Assembly: GCF_017814915.1 (NCBI RefSeq)
Contig: NZ_JAGIPZ010000011.1
Span: 106,748 to 170,747 of the forward strand
DNA length: 64,000 nucleotides
Direction of reading: 5' to 3'
Source: Herbaspirillum sp. LeCh32-8
Lineage (GTDB): Bacteria > Pseudomonadota > Gammaproteobacteria > Burkholderiales > Burkholderiaceae_D
In this document: piece by piece, positions 36,958-45,841 of the stretch
Numbering within the stretch: the first letter of the stretch is position 1
How the letters are laid out: the number at the start of each line of letters is the position of its first letter
The notes under the pieces: generated by a model
What the model saw: the letters and a program-made list of their open reading frames with translations, nothing else
Told to the model about the DNA's origin: nothing
Database searches by the model: none
Position numbers and translations under genes: made by a program

Positions 36958-38118
36958 TTACTTGCGGCCGGCCAGCACTTCGGCGGGCTGTACGATGTTC
37001 TCTTGCGCCTTGTTGGACCAGCTGTTGCGCGTATAGGTGATCACGGCGGCGATTTCGGTGTCGTTCAACACGCTCTTCCAGGCCGGCATCGCGTTCTTGC
37101 CGTTCAACACGGTATGGATCTGCGCGGCCTTCGGGCCGTTGACCACCGGATCGCCGTCCAGCGCCGGGAACGCGCCGGGCACACCCTTGCCGTTGGCCTG
37201 GTGGCACACCGCGCAGTTGGCGACGTAGACTTTCTCGCCGCGCTGCTTCAGTTCATCGATGGTCCAGGTCTTGTTCGGGTCATCGGCCTTGGCCGCCATT
37301 TCCTTCTTCTTTTCGTCGACCCACTTCTTGTAGTCGGCCTCGCTGACCACGTTCACCACGATGGGCATGAAGGCATGGTCCTTGCCGCACAGCTCCACGC
37401 ACTGGCCGCGATAGGTGCCGATCTTCTCGGCGCGGAACCAGGTGTCGCGCACGAAGCCGGGAATCGCATCCTGCTTCACGCCGAAGGCGGGAATGGTCCA
37501 CGAGTGGATCACGTCGTTGGCGGTGGTGACGATGCGCACCTTCTTGTTGACCGGCACCACGACCGGGTTGTCCACTTCCAGCAGGTAGTTGTCGTTCTTG
37601 GTCAGCGCCGGGTTGGTCACCTGCTCGCGCGGGGTGGCCAGGTTGGAGAGGAAGGAGATGCCCTGCCCTTCGCCCTTCAGGTAGTCGTAGCCCCACTTCC
37701 ACTGCATGCCGGTGACCTTGATGGTGAGGTCGGCGTTGGAGGTGTCCTTCATCGCCACCACGGTCTTGGTGGCCGGCAGGGCCATGCCGATCACGATCAG
37801 GAACGGCACGATGGTCCAGGCGATTTCCACGCCCGTGCTCTCATGGAAGGTCGCTGCCTTGTGGCCGAGCGACTTGCGGTGCTTGAGGATGGAATAGAAC
37901 ATGACGCCGAACACCGCCACGAAGATCACCAGACAGATGATCAGCATCAGGATGTGCAGGTCGTAGATTTGTTCGGCGATCTTGGTGACGGGCGGCTGGA
38001 AGTTCATCTGCCTTACTGCGGGTCCCCCTGGACTGTCCACCACCGCCCACGCCGGGATTCCGGCCGCCAGCAGCGATGCACCGAGGGTCAACGATTGAAG
38101 GCGCTTCGCATGTTTCAT
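36958..38118 (-). CDS. ctaC: Cytochrome c oxidase subunit II with fused cytochrome c domain
   Basis: Subunit II receives electrons at CuA. The protein is 386 residues from ATG 38118, with a signal peptide, two helices and a cupredoxin domain containing HSWTIPAFGVKQD and the CuA motif CVELCGKDHAFM. A C-terminal cytochrome c domain carries CAVCHQANGKG (CxxCH) and a distal Met in KNAMPAWKSVL, so this is a caa3-type subunit. The ORF could extend to 38223, but only the MKHAKRLQSL start gives a signal peptide. Confidence 0.96.
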   Translation of the reverse strand: MKHAKRLQSLTLGASLLAAGIPAWAVVDSPGGPAVRQMNFQPPVTKIAEQIYDLHILMLIICLVIFVAVFGVMFYSILKHRKSLGHKAATFHESTGVEIAWTIVPFLIVIGMALPATKTVVAMKDTSNADLTIKVTGMQWKWGYDYLKGEGQGISFLSNLATPREQVTNPALTKNDNYLLEVDNPVVVPVNKKVRIVTTANDVIHSWTIPAFGVKQDAIPGFVRDTWFRAEKIGTYRGQCVELCGKDHAFMPIVVNVVSEADYKKWVDEKKKEMAAKADDPNKTWTIDELKQRGEKVYVANCAVCHQANGKGVPGAFPALDGDPVVNGPKAAQIHTVLNGKNAMPAWKSVLNDTEIAAVITYTRNSWSNKAQENIVQPAEVLAGRK

Positions 38119-38147
38119 GGATTTCCTCAAAAGCCCAAAATTTATAA

Positions 38148-38609
38148 TTAGAATCTCGCCAACACGCCGGTCCTCTCGGACAGCTCGCGCCCCAGCTCCT
38201 GCGCGAACCCGCGTCGTTTCCATTCGCTCATAAAACGGCCTACTTCCACACGCACGCCGGAACTCTCCAACCGCACCAGCGACTGGCGGGCTCCGGGAAA
38301 ATCGATGCGCGCGCGGCGCACGTCCAGCTCGATACGGCTTGCCTTGCCCGCCTGCGTCACTTCGACAATCAGGCGGTCGCCCCGCAAGGCGACATATTCA
38401 CGATCTGTTGCGTGGCGGGCGTACGCCAGGAAGGCGATGCCGACCGCCGAAAGCTCAATGACAGAAAAAATCAGGATAGTCCATGCGCCATGGACGGTGA
38501 ATGCCAACGCGACCGTCAGCGATACGATACAGAGGATTGCAAATACCCACGCCAGCTGGCGCGGCGCAATCGAACAATTGCGCTTCAATATCCATTCCCG
38601 CGTCTCCAT
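38148..38609 (-). CDS. DUF2244 membrane protein at the head of the cox operon
   Basis: This 153-residue protein has two adjacent membrane helices (QLAWVFAILCIVSLTVALAF and ILIFSVIELSAVGIAFLAYA) followed by a soluble basic domain with EVGRFMSEWKRRGFAQELGR at the end. The layout and FAQELGREL ending match DUF2244, often encoded beside ctaC. Function is unknown. It lies 29 bp before ctaC and is the first gene after the candidate operon promoter. Confidence 0.87.
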   Translation of the reverse strand: METREWILKRNCSIAPRQLAWVFAILCIVSLTVALAFTVHGAWTILIFSVIELSAVGIAFLAYARHATDREYVALRGDRLIVEVTQAGKASRIELDVRRARIDFPGARQSLVRLESSGVRVEVGRFMSEWKRRGFAQELGRELSERTGVLARF

Positions 38610-39019
38610 AGCACCTCGCCAGCATGATTGTCGGTCGAGTGTGTGTCTCTACGTCGAACCGCCGGGTGCGGCGCTGTCTTGTTGCGCGGGCGTCGCGGGG
38701 CCGGGATGCCCCCTCGACGCGCCTGGCGCAGGCGCCGTCCGCATTGCGGCTCTTTATTTATTCTTAACCATTTGAGTATAAGGGGTAACGTCGCCGCTGA
38801 TCAAGCGCGCGCCGCCGGCCCTCTCGCACCGTCGCATCCATCCTGTTTCCTGCCTTGCGCCTGCGCCCGCTCCCCGGCCATGGGCCTGGATTTGCGGACA
38901 TGCGCGTGGTTCAGCAGGGCGTAACGATACAGCAACTATTGCTTTTCGCAGATGGGCTTGGGCATCTAACCCATATATGCCATTTGCACTAAGAGCGGCA
39001 GCCGCAGTGCAGCGCCGCT
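38610..39019 (-). promoter_or_regulatory. 410-bp intergenic region with the cox operon promoter
   Basis: On the minus strand TTGATC (plus 38799-38804) and TATACT (plus 38775-38780) are 18 bp apart, a good sigma-70 promoter with a leader of about 160 nt to the DUF2244 gene. A plus-strand 98-codon ORF here (38628-38924) is rejected as chance. The rest, from 38805 to 39019, lacks any feature I recognise. Confidence 0.55.
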
Positions 39020-39967
39020 TTACTTCCTCGGCAAATCGAAACGGATGATGCTCTCGCCCGACGACGTGGTCTTGGGCACCGGGCGAAACGCATGGCCGTA
39101 CACCACTTCAAAGGTCAGCGGGATCTTGCCGTCGCGGTTGCGCATCGCCTCCAGCGCGGCCAGCAGGCGCGCGTGCTGCGCGCGCGACAACAGGCCGCGG
39201 CGGCGCGACTCCAACGGATTGCCGCCCCAGGCGCGTACGTCCTCCAGCAGGCGCTGCGGCGTCTCGTAGGTGACGGTGATGGTTTCCATGTCCATGACCG
39301 GCGTGGAGAAGCCGGCGTTGACCAGCATGTCGCCGAAGTCATGCATGTCGACGAAAGGCAGCGTGTGCGGCGCAATATCGATGCTCTCGAAGGCGCTGCG
39401 CACTTCGCGCAGGGTATCGGGGCCGAAGCAGGAGAACATCAGCAAGCCCTCCACCCGCAGCACGCGACGCCATTCGGCGAACACGCGGTCGGGCTGGGGA
39501 TGCCAGTGCAGGGCCAGGTTGGACCAGACCAAATCCAGGGAATTGGGCCCCAGCGGCAGCTGGGCGAAATCGGAACAGGCCAGCTCCGGGCCGTTGCCGA
39601 CGCTGCCGCTCGCACCCAGCCATTTGTTGATGGAGCCGAACAGGCGGTTCACCGCCGACTGCGCGCCGCGCTGGTGCTCGGCGGCCACCGCCAACATGCC
39701 GTAGGCGCCGTCCAAGCCGATGACCTGCGCCTCGGGATAGCGTTTTTGCAAGACCGGCAAATCGGCGCCTTCGCCGCAGCCGGCATCCAGCACTTCGCTG
39801 GGCGCGATTTTCACCAGCGCCAGGCGCTCCTGCATGCGCGCCGACACCTCGCGGCGCAGGAAGTCGGATTCGGCCACCCGCTGCGGCCGGCCGAAGGTGC
39901 GGCGAACCAGAGGAAGATCGATGGGCGCGCTGAGCTTGGCGCTGGCGGATGGCGAACTGACGGACAT
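39020..39967 (-). CDS. bioC: BioC-like malonyl-ACP O-methyltransferase
   Basis: This 315-residue class I SAM methyltransferase (ATG 39967) has motif I VLDAGCGEGADLPVL, a motif II acidic VIGLDGAYGML, and LDLVWSNLALHWHPQPDRVF, the latter typical of BioC. BioC methylates malonyl-ACP to start pimelate synthesis for biotin. No other bio gene is adjacent, and the protein is about 60 residues longer than E. coli BioC, so another small-acid methyltransferase is possible. A long in-frame extension to 40816 lies antisense to comF and is rejected. It diverges from comF with 69 bp between. Confidence 0.75.
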   Translation of the reverse strand: MSVSSPSASAKLSAPIDLPLVRRTFGRPQRVAESDFLRREVSARMQERLALVKIAPSEVLDAGCGEGADLPVLQKRYPEAQVIGLDGAYGMLAVAAEHQRGAQSAVNRLFGSINKWLGASGSVGNGPELACSDFAQLPLGPNSLDLVWSNLALHWHPQPDRVFAEWRRVLRVEGLLMFSCFGPDTLREVRSAFESIDIAPHTLPFVDMHDFGDMLVNAGFSTPVMDMETITVTYETPQRLLEDVRAWGGNPLESRRRGLLSRAQHARLLAALEAMRNRDGKIPLTFEVVYGHAFRPVPKTTSSGESIIRFDLPRK

Positions 39968-40036
39968 CGGGGGCACGAACAGGTGAGATAATGCGCGTAG
40001 TTTAGTCGAATTCCATATTTCTCGGGCGCACCTCCG

Positions 40037-40867
40037 ATGGACGTCAAACCGCACAAACCCGCCAGCGCACAACCGGCCGCCAAAGCCGGCTACAAACGCG
40101 CAGCCGCAACCGGACCGAAGCCGGAGGGCTGGGTGCGCCGCATGCTGGCGCGCATGCCGCAATTGCTGCCGACTTCCTGCGCGCTGTGCGGCCATTCCGG
40201 CCGCGAGGCCTTGTGCCAACCTTGCCGCAAGCGCTTCTTCACGCGCCAGCATCGTCGCTGCGTGCAGTGCGCGCTGCCCATGCCGGTCACCGGCAAGGAG
40301 CTGCGCTGCGGAGCCTGCCTCAAGGATCGCCCGGCCTTCGACGCCACCATCGTCGCCACTGACTATTACGCCCCGTCCGACCAGCTCGCGCTGGCGCTGA
40401 AGTTCGGCGGCGACCTGCGCCTGGCGCCGTTGCTGGCCGGCCTGATCCGCGACGCCGCGCTGCGCACCCCGGTGCCCGGCAGTGATGTCAAACTGGCCTT
40501 GCCGACCATGCTGGCGCCGGTTCCGCTGGGCCGTGAGCGGCTGCAGGAACGCGGCTTCAACCAGGCGCTGGAAATCGCCCGGCCCCTGTCCAAGCTGCTG
40601 GACATCCCGCTGCACCCGCACCTGCTGGAACGCAAGAAAGAAACCCAGGCGCAATCGGCCCTGCCGATGCCGGCGCGCGTGCGCAACGTGCGCCAGGCCT
40701 TTGTCATTCCTTACGACGCCATGGACCAGGTGCGCGGGCGTCACGTGGGCGTCATCGATGACGTCATGACCACCGGCGCCACGCTCAACGAGCTGGCCAT
40801 CATCCTCAAGCGCCACGGCGCCAAGCGCGTGACCAACCTGGTCTTCGCGCGCACCTTGCCGACCTGA
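40037..40867 (+). CDS. comF: ComF-family phosphoribosyltransferase-like protein
   Basis: ComF family proteins are linked to DNA uptake and transformation (ComFC/GntX). The 276-residue protein has a basic N-terminal extension, a double zinc-ribbon (CALCGHSGREALCQPC, then CVQCALPM and CGACLKDR), and a PRTase domain with the PRPP-like loop HVGVIDDVMTTGATLNEL near the C-terminus. RERGFNQALEIAR is the other family mark. It is followed by trmL 32 bp later. Confidence 0.92.
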   Translation: MDVKPHKPASAQPAAKAGYKRAAATGPKPEGWVRRMLARMPQLLPTSCALCGHSGREALCQPCRKRFFTRQHRRCVQCALPMPVTGKELRCGACLKDRPAFDATIVATDYYAPSDQLALALKFGGDLRLAPLLAGLIRDAALRTPVPGSDVKLALPTMLAPVPLGRERLQERGFNQALEIARPLSKLLDIPLHPHLLERKKETQAQSALPMPARVRNVRQAFVIPYDAMDQVRGRHVGVIDDVMTTGATLNELAIILKRHGAKRVTNLVFARTLPT

Positions 40868-40899
40868 GCCGGCACTTCATTTTTCAGCAGGAGAGTTTT

Positions 40900-41382
40900 T
40901 TGTTCCACGTCGTACTGGTCGAGCCCGAAATCCCCCCCAACACCGGCAACGTCATCCGCCTGTGCGCCAATACCGGCGCGCAGCTGCATCTGGTGGAGCC
41001 GCTCGGCTTCCCGCTGGACGACGCCAAGATGCGCCGCGCCGGCCTCGACTATCACGACTACGCGACCATGCTGGTGCACCCCGACTGGGAGGCTTTCCTG
41101 GCGCACCGCCGCGAAGACCCGCAGTTCGACGAGGCGCGTATGTTCGCCATGACCACGCACGGCTCCACGCCCTTCGCCGGCCTCGCCTTCCAACCGGGCG
41201 ACACCTTCGTGTTCGGCTCGGAGACGCGCGGCCTGGCGCCGGCGCTGCGCGAGTCTTTCCCCACCACCCAGCGCATCCGCCTGCCGATGCGTCCGGACAA
41301 CCGCAGCCTGAACCTGTCCAACACGGTGGCGGTGGTGGTCTACGAGGCGTGGCGGCAGAACGGTTACGACGGCGGCAGTTAA
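40900..41382 (+). CDS. trmL: tRNA (cytidine/uridine-34 2'-O)-methyltransferase TrmL
   Basis: TrmL ribose-methylates the wobble base of specific tRNALeu. The 160-residue SPOUT protein has VEPEIPPNTGNVIRLCANTG at the N-terminus, FGSETRGLAP and the knot segment RPDNRSLNLSNTVAVVVYEA. The start is TTG at 40900, supported by the SD AGGAGAG (40890-40896 region) and by the family N-terminus FHVVLVEPEIPPNTG immediately after. It lies downstream of comF. Confidence 0.95.
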   Translation: MFHVVLVEPEIPPNTGNVIRLCANTGAQLHLVEPLGFPLDDAKMRRAGLDYHDYATMLVHPDWEAFLAHRREDPQFDEARMFAMTTHGSTPFAGLAFQPGDTFVFGSETRGLAPALRESFPTTQRIRLPMRPDNRSLNLSNTVAVVVYEAWRQNGYDGGS

Positions 41383-41405
41383 GTACAGGTGCCGGAATCT
41401 GGTTT

Positions 41406-41494
41406 GTCGTTCCTGCGAAAGCAGGAACCCAGCGGCGTATGGAATTCACCTCGCAGCTTGAACGACGCTGGCCCCCTGCTTTCGCAGGGGCGAC
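41406..41494. repeat. REP-like inverted repeat pair downstream of trmL
   Basis: Two hairpin units lie head to head. The left (41406-41434) holds TTCCTGCGAAAGCAGGAA followed by CCCAGCG. The right (41466-41494) holds CGCTGG then CCCCTGCTTTCGCAGGGG. The left unit, reverse-complemented, matches the right in 25 or more of 29 positions. Units of this GCGAAAGC type are dispersed in many Burkholderiales genomes and are thought to be moved by REP-associated transposases. I saw no second copy in this window. Confidence 0.7.
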
Positions 41495-41523
41495 CAAGCT
41501 AAGGTTCAAGCACCATGACACCA

Positions 41524-41557
41524 ATGAAAAACGGCTCCCGCGGGAGCCGTTTTTCAT
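41524..41557. terminator. Bidirectional terminator between trmL and the ABC importer
   Basis: ATGAAAAACGGCTCCCG and its exact complement form a 17-bp palindrome with A and T runs. It can end the plus-strand comF-trmL transcript and the minus-strand ABC transcript that stops at 41585. Confidence 0.92.
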
Positions 41558-41584
41558 TTGAAGCGAGGATAAGAACAGTAAGAC

Positions 41585-42379
41585 TCAGCCCAGCAGCAAG
41601 GCGTCGTCCGACAGCTTCTCGCCACGCGTCTGCTCGAACATCTTCAGCAGGTCCGGCACATCCAGTCCGGCGCGTTCCTCGCCGGAGACGTCCAGCACCA
41701 CGCGCCCCTGGTGCAGCATCACGGTGCGGTCGCCGTAATCCAGCGCCTGACGCATGCTGTGCGTGACCATCATGGTGGTCAGCTTGCTTTCGGCCACGAT
41801 CTTGGCGGTCAGCTCCAGCACGAAGGCGGCGGTCTTGGGGTCGAGCGCGGCGGTGTGCTCATCGAGCAGCAGGATGCGCGACGGTTGCAGCGAGGCCATC
41901 AGCAGGCTGACGGCCTGGCGCTGACCGCCGGACAAGAGGCCGATGCGGTCGGCCAGGCGGTTTTCCAGACCCAGGTTGAGGATGGACAGCTTCTCGCGGA
42001 ACAGCTCGCGCATCTTGCCGCGGATGGCGAAATTGAAGCCGCGACGGCGGCCGCGCGCCATCGCCAGCGCCATGTTTTCCTCGATGGTCAGCGCCTCGCA
42101 GGTGCCCGCCATCGGATCCTGGAACACGCGCGCCACCATGCCGGCGCGGTCCCACGCCTGCTTGCGGGTGACGTCGGTGCCGTCGATTTCAATCTTGCCC
42201 GAGTCCATCAGCAGGTCGCCCGAGATGGCGTTCAGGAAGGTCGACTTGCCGGCGCCGTTGGAGCCGATCACGGCCACGAATTGGCCGGTCGGGATTTCCA
42301 GCGACAGGCCGCGCAGCGCCGGGTTTTCGATCGGCGTGCCGGGATTGAAGGTGATCTTGAGATCGCTTGCTTTCAACAT
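41585..42379 (-). CDS. ABC importer ATPase (TrpXYZ-like family)
   Basis: This 264-residue nucleotide-binding subunit has Walker A GSNGAGKST, the signature LLSGGQRQAVSLLM, Walker B ILLLDEHTAALDP (His replacing the usual Pro after DE) and the switch His in VTHSMRQAL. With the permease and PF04392-type binding proteins it forms an uncharacterised importer related to the TrpXYZ group of Gram-positive bacteria. It starts 1 bp after the permease stop. Confidence 0.9.
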   Translation of the reverse strand: MLKASDLKITFNPGTPIENPALRGLSLEIPTGQFVAVIGSNGAGKSTFLNAISGDLLMDSGKIEIDGTDVTRKQAWDRAGMVARVFQDPMAGTCEALTIEENMALAMARGRRRGFNFAIRGKMRELFREKLSILNLGLENRLADRIGLLSGGQRQAVSLLMASLQPSRILLLDEHTAALDPKTAAFVLELTAKIVAESKLTTMMVTHSMRQALDYGDRTVMLHQGRVVLDVSGEERAGLDVPDLLKMFEQTRGEKLSDDALLLG

Positions 42380-42380
42380 C

Positions 42381-43274
42381 TCAGGCTCCCTTCTTCAACA
42401 GTTTCAACTTGCGCTTGCCCATCGGCAGCACCAAGGCCAGCATCACCAGCACCGCGGTCACCAGGTTCAGGTCCTGCGCCTGCAGGCCGATGAAGTCGCT
42501 GTTCAGGGCCAGCGCGATGAAGAAGCGGTACAGGATGGCGCCCAGGATCACGGCCAGCGTGGTCCACACCAGGCGACGCGCCGGCAGGATGTTCTCGCCG
42601 ATGATCACGGCGGCCAGGCCGATGACGATGGTGCCGATACCCATGGAGATGTCGGCGCCGCCCTGGGTCTGCGCGAACAATGCGCCGGCCAGCGCCACCA
42701 GGGCGTTGGCCAGGGCCATGCCGGCCAGGGTGGCCGCGCCGGTGGCGATGCCCTGGGCGCGCGCCATGCGGGCGTTGGCGCCGGTGGCGCGCATGGCCAG
42801 ACCGATTTCGGACGAGAAGAACCAGTCCAGCAGCAGCTTGGCGGCGATCACCACCACCAGCAGGATCAACGGACGGCCGACGTAGTCGGGGATCCAGTCC
42901 GGCTGCAGGATGGTGAAGATGGTCGGCTCGGAGATCAGCGGTACGTTGGGCTTGCCCATCACGCGCAGGTTGATCGAGTACAGCGCGATCATCATCAGGA
43001 TGGACGCCAGCAGATCCATGATCTTCAGGCGCACGTTCAGCCAGGCGGTAATGAAACCGGCCAGCGCGCCGGCCAGGATGGCGACGAAGGTGGACAGGAA
43101 CGGATCATAGCCGGCCGCGATCATGGTCGCGGCAACCGCGCCGCCCAGGGGGAAGCTGCCGTCGACGGTCAGGTCGGGGAAGGTGAGAATGCGGAAGGAA
43201 ATCAGCACTCCGAGCGCGACGAGGCTGAAAATCAGGCCGATCTCCAGTGCGCCCAGCAGGGTATACAGCGACAT
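42381..43274 (-). CDS. ABC importer permease (branched-chain-type fold)
   Basis: This 297-residue membrane protein has about eight or nine helices, starting MSLYTLLGALEIGLIFSLVA. Blocks include GISFRILTF-like LISFRILTFPDLTVDGSFPL, the EIGLAMRATGANARMARAQG cytoplasmic coupling loop, and GIGTIVIGLAAVIIGE. This layout resembles the LivH/LivM-like permease fold used by PF04392-dependent importers. The ligand is unknown; aromatic amino acids are possible by analogy with TrpXYZ. It lies between the first binding protein and the ATPase. Confidence 0.9.
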   Translation of the reverse strand: MSLYTLLGALEIGLIFSLVALGVLISFRILTFPDLTVDGSFPLGGAVAATMIAAGYDPFLSTFVAILAGALAGFITAWLNVRLKIMDLLASILMMIALYSINLRVMGKPNVPLISEPTIFTILQPDWIPDYVGRPLILLVVVIAAKLLLDWFFSSEIGLAMRATGANARMARAQGIATGAATLAGMALANALVALAGALFAQTQGGADISMGIGTIVIGLAAVIIGENILPARRLVWTTLAVILGAILYRFFIALALNSDFIGLQAQDLNLVTAVLVMLALVLPMGKRKLKLLKKGA

Positions 43275-43390
43275 AAAAGGACTTTCTTAAAAAACACATT
43301 CGGCATTGGCGCGGTACGCTAATGCCGAATGTCTTCTGCTTCGCGCCGGTCGCCGCGTGGATAGCGCGACGGCCGGCGATGCACGGCAGA

Positions 43391-44362
43391 TCAGTTCAGG
43401 ACCTTGGTCGCCGACTTCAGGAAGTCGGGCGACAAGGTCACGCCCTGCTTCTGCGCAGCCGAGGTATTGACGTAGAGCTCGAGGTTCTTGCTGGGCGAAG
43501 AGGCGATATCGCCGGCCTTCTCGCCCTTCAGGATGCGCACCACCATCTTGCCGGTCTGGCGACCCAGGTCGTAGAAATTCACGCCCAGCGCCGCCACGGC
43601 GCCGCGCTTGACGCTGCCGGTGTCGGAGGCGATCAGCGGGATCTTGGCGTCGTTGCAAACCTTGGCCAGCGACTCGAATACCGACACCACGTTGTTGTCG
43701 GTGGTGGTGTACATCACGTCGATCTTGCCGATCAGGCTCTTGGCAGCCGGAGCGACGTCCACCGAGCGCGGCGCGGCAGCTTCCACCAGGGTGATGCCGG
43801 CTTTTTGCAGCTCGCCCTTGATGTTGTTGAGCGCCGAGACCGAATTGGCTTCGCCCGGATTGTAAACGACTCCGACCCGCTTCGCATTGGGCACCACGCG
43901 CTTGATGATCTCGACCTGCTTGACCGGATCCAGCATGTGCGACATGCCGGTCACGTTGGTGCCGGACGGCTTCCAGTCCTTGACCAGCTGTGCGGCCATC
44001 GGGTCGGCGATGGCCGAATAGACGATGGGAATGGTCTTGGTGGCGGCCACCATCGGCTGCGCCGACGGGGTGCCGATCACCACGATGGCGTCAGGATTGT
44101 CGCCCACGAACTTCTTGGCGATCTGGCCTGCGGTGCCGGCATTGCCCTGCGCGCTCTGGAAATCCCACTTCAGGTTCTTGCCCGGCTCGAAGCCTTCGGC
44201 GATCAGCTCGTCCTTGGTGCCGTCACGCACGGCGTCCAGCGCCGGGTGCTCGACGAAGGAGGTCACGGCGACCACTTTCTCGGCGGCCAGCGCAGAAGCG
44301 CATACGGCAGAAAGCGCGAGCGCGCCGGCGATGGCGCGCAACGATTTGGAAATTGCAAACAC
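43391..44362 (-). CDS. ABC substrate-binding protein, PF04392 type (copy 1)
   Basis: This periplasmic binding protein has 323 residues if it starts at GTG 44362. That start is preceded by GAGGAG six bases upstream and gives a clean signal peptide, MFAISKSLRAIAGALALSAV then CASALA-AEK, aligned with the paralogue. Longer starts at ATG 44380 or GTG 44407 (with AAGGAG upstream) are possible. The ABC_sub_bind core shares FVEHPALDAVRDGTKDEL and LIGKIDVMYTTTDNNVVS with copy 2. It is 117 bp upstream of the permease. Confidence 0.9.
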   Translation of the reverse strand: MFAISKSLRAIAGALALSAVCASALAAEKVVAVTSFVEHPALDAVRDGTKDELIAEGFEPGKNLKWDFQSAQGNAGTAGQIAKKFVGDNPDAIVVIGTPSAQPMVAATKTIPIVYSAIADPMAAQLVKDWKPSGTNVTGMSHMLDPVKQVEIIKRVVPNAKRVGVVYNPGEANSVSALNNIKGELQKAGITLVEAAAPRSVDVAPAAKSLIGKIDVMYTTTDNNVVSVFESLAKVCNDAKIPLIASDTGSVKRGAVAALGVNFYDLGRQTGKMVVRILKGEKAGDIASSPSKNLELYVNTSAAQKQGVTLSPDFLKSATKVLN

Positions 44363-44542
44363 AGTCCACTCCTCATTCATGGCGGTCGGCGCTTCGGCAG
44401 CCTGCACTGCGTCGCTCCTTGTTCATATAGACAATAGAAAACAGTGCTGCAGGAAACCTCGGACGCCAGATAAGACGATCCCGCTCGTATGGGCAATCAC
44501 AAGCGGGATATCGTCGGATGCTACGTCAGGCGCTACTTTAAC

Positions 44543-45517
44543 TTATTGCTTGATCACGGTCTTGGCGGAATTGACCAGTTCCGGCGACAGGGTCACGCCC
44601 TGCTTCTGGGCAGCCGCGGTGTTGACGAACAGCTCCAGCTTGCTGCTGGTGGCCGAGGCGATGTCGCCCGGCTTTTCGCCCTTCAGAATACGCGCCACCA
44701 CCTTGCCGGTCTGGCGGCCCAGGTCGTAGTAGTTCACGCCCAGTGCAGCGATGGCGCCGCGCTTGACGCTGTCGGTGTCGGACGCCACCAGCGGGATCTT
44801 GGCGTCGTTGCCGACCTTGACCAGCGCCTCGTAGGCCGAGACCACGTTGTTGTCGGTGTTGGTGTAGATCACGTCGACCTTGCCGATCAGGCTCCTGGCG
44901 GCGGTACCGACGTCAACCGAACGCGGCGCGGCGGCTTCCACCAGGGTCATGCCGGACTTGGTCAGCAGTTCCTTCAGGGCCTTCACGACCACGGCCGAGT
45001 TGGCTTCACCCGGGTTGTAGACCATGCCCACGCGCTTGGCGTTGGGCACCACGCGCTTGATCAGGTCGACCTGCTTGTCCAGCTCCAGCACGTCGGACAC
45101 GCCGGTGACGTTGGTGCCGGAAGCCTTCCAGTCCTTGACCAGCTGGGCCGCGACCGGATCGGTCACGCCGGAGTAGACCACCGGGATCGACTTGGTGGCG
45201 GCTACCAGCGCCTGGGCCGACGGGGTAGCGATGGCCACCACCGCGTCCGGCTTGTCGCCCACGAACTTGCGGGCGATCTGGGCGGCGGTGCCGGTGTTGC
45301 CCTGGGCGCTCTGGTAATCCCACTTCAGATTCTTGCCGGCTTCGAAGCCTTCATCCTTCAACTCATCCTTGACGCCGTCGCGGATGGCGTCCAGCGCCGG
45401 GTGCTCGACGATGGCCGTGACCGAAACCGCCTTGTCCGCCGCCATGGCGGGGGCTGCGCACACGGCAGCCAGGGACAGGGCGCCGACCAAGGCGCGCAGC
45501 TTGAAGTTGTAGGACAT
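44543..45517 (-). CDS. ABC substrate-binding protein, PF04392 type (copy 2)
   Basis: This 324-residue paralogue of the next gene has the signal peptide MSYNFKLRALVGALSLAAV then CAAPAMA-ADK. The two proteins align end to end without large gaps: IVEHPALDAIRDGVKDEL versus FVEHPALDAVRDGTKDEL, and ASDTDSVKRGAIAALGVN versus ASDTGSVKRGAVAALGVN. It is the first gene of the transporter operon, with a strong SD (AAGGGAG) before ATG 45517. Tandem duplication suggests different ligand ranges for one permease. Confidence 0.92.
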   Translation of the reverse strand: MSYNFKLRALVGALSLAAVCAAPAMAADKAVSVTAIVEHPALDAIRDGVKDELKDEGFEAGKNLKWDYQSAQGNTGTAAQIARKFVGDKPDAVVAIATPSAQALVAATKSIPVVYSGVTDPVAAQLVKDWKASGTNVTGVSDVLELDKQVDLIKRVVPNAKRVGMVYNPGEANSAVVVKALKELLTKSGMTLVEAAAPRSVDVGTAARSLIGKVDVIYTNTDNNVVSAYEALVKVGNDAKIPLVASDTDSVKRGAIAALGVNYYDLGRQTGKVVARILKGEKPGDIASATSSKLELFVNTAAAQKQGVTLSPELVNSAKTVIKQ

Positions 45518-45841
45518 GAAGTCTCCCTTGGGAAATTTAGAAAAATTGTATGGAATACTCGGAAAGACGCTAAGTCTAGCCTAGCGCACCTCAACAATCA
45601 ATTTGCACAGCGCCAACGCGCACACCCGTTTGCAACGCGCCCGGCCGGCCTCGCGTTCGCCTGGCGGCAGGGCGTGAAAACCGCTCGGACAGGCCGTCGA
45701 TGCCGCCCATCGGCGCCCATTCGCACGCCCCGGGATGCCGATGCGCCGCCCCGCCGATGAAAAAACTCGCATTCCGTTGCCATATCCGCTATTGCGCCAG
45801 CGCAGGGCGGCAGCCGCGACCGGGCGCTATAATCCCCCGTC
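45518..45841. promoter_or_regulatory. 324-bp divergent intergenic region with two -10 boxes
   Basis: On the minus strand TACAAT (plus 45545-45550) with TTAGCG (plus 45568-45573), 17 bp apart, is a weak promoter candidate for the ABC operon. On the plus strand TATAAT at 45828-45833 lies only 8 bp before the DUF2946 ATG and has no clear -35. I see no gene in the GC-rich middle. Confidence 0.4.

Noticed and set aside
35334..37040. 568-codon His/Asp/Gln-rich plus-strand ORF over ctaD
   Set aside because: Antisense to ctaD; the apparent His richness is a mirror of coding bias.
38628..38924. 98-codon plus-strand ORF in the cox/bioC gap
   Set aside because: No SD, no domain, Arg/Cys-rich chance translation; overlaps a likely minus-strand promoter.
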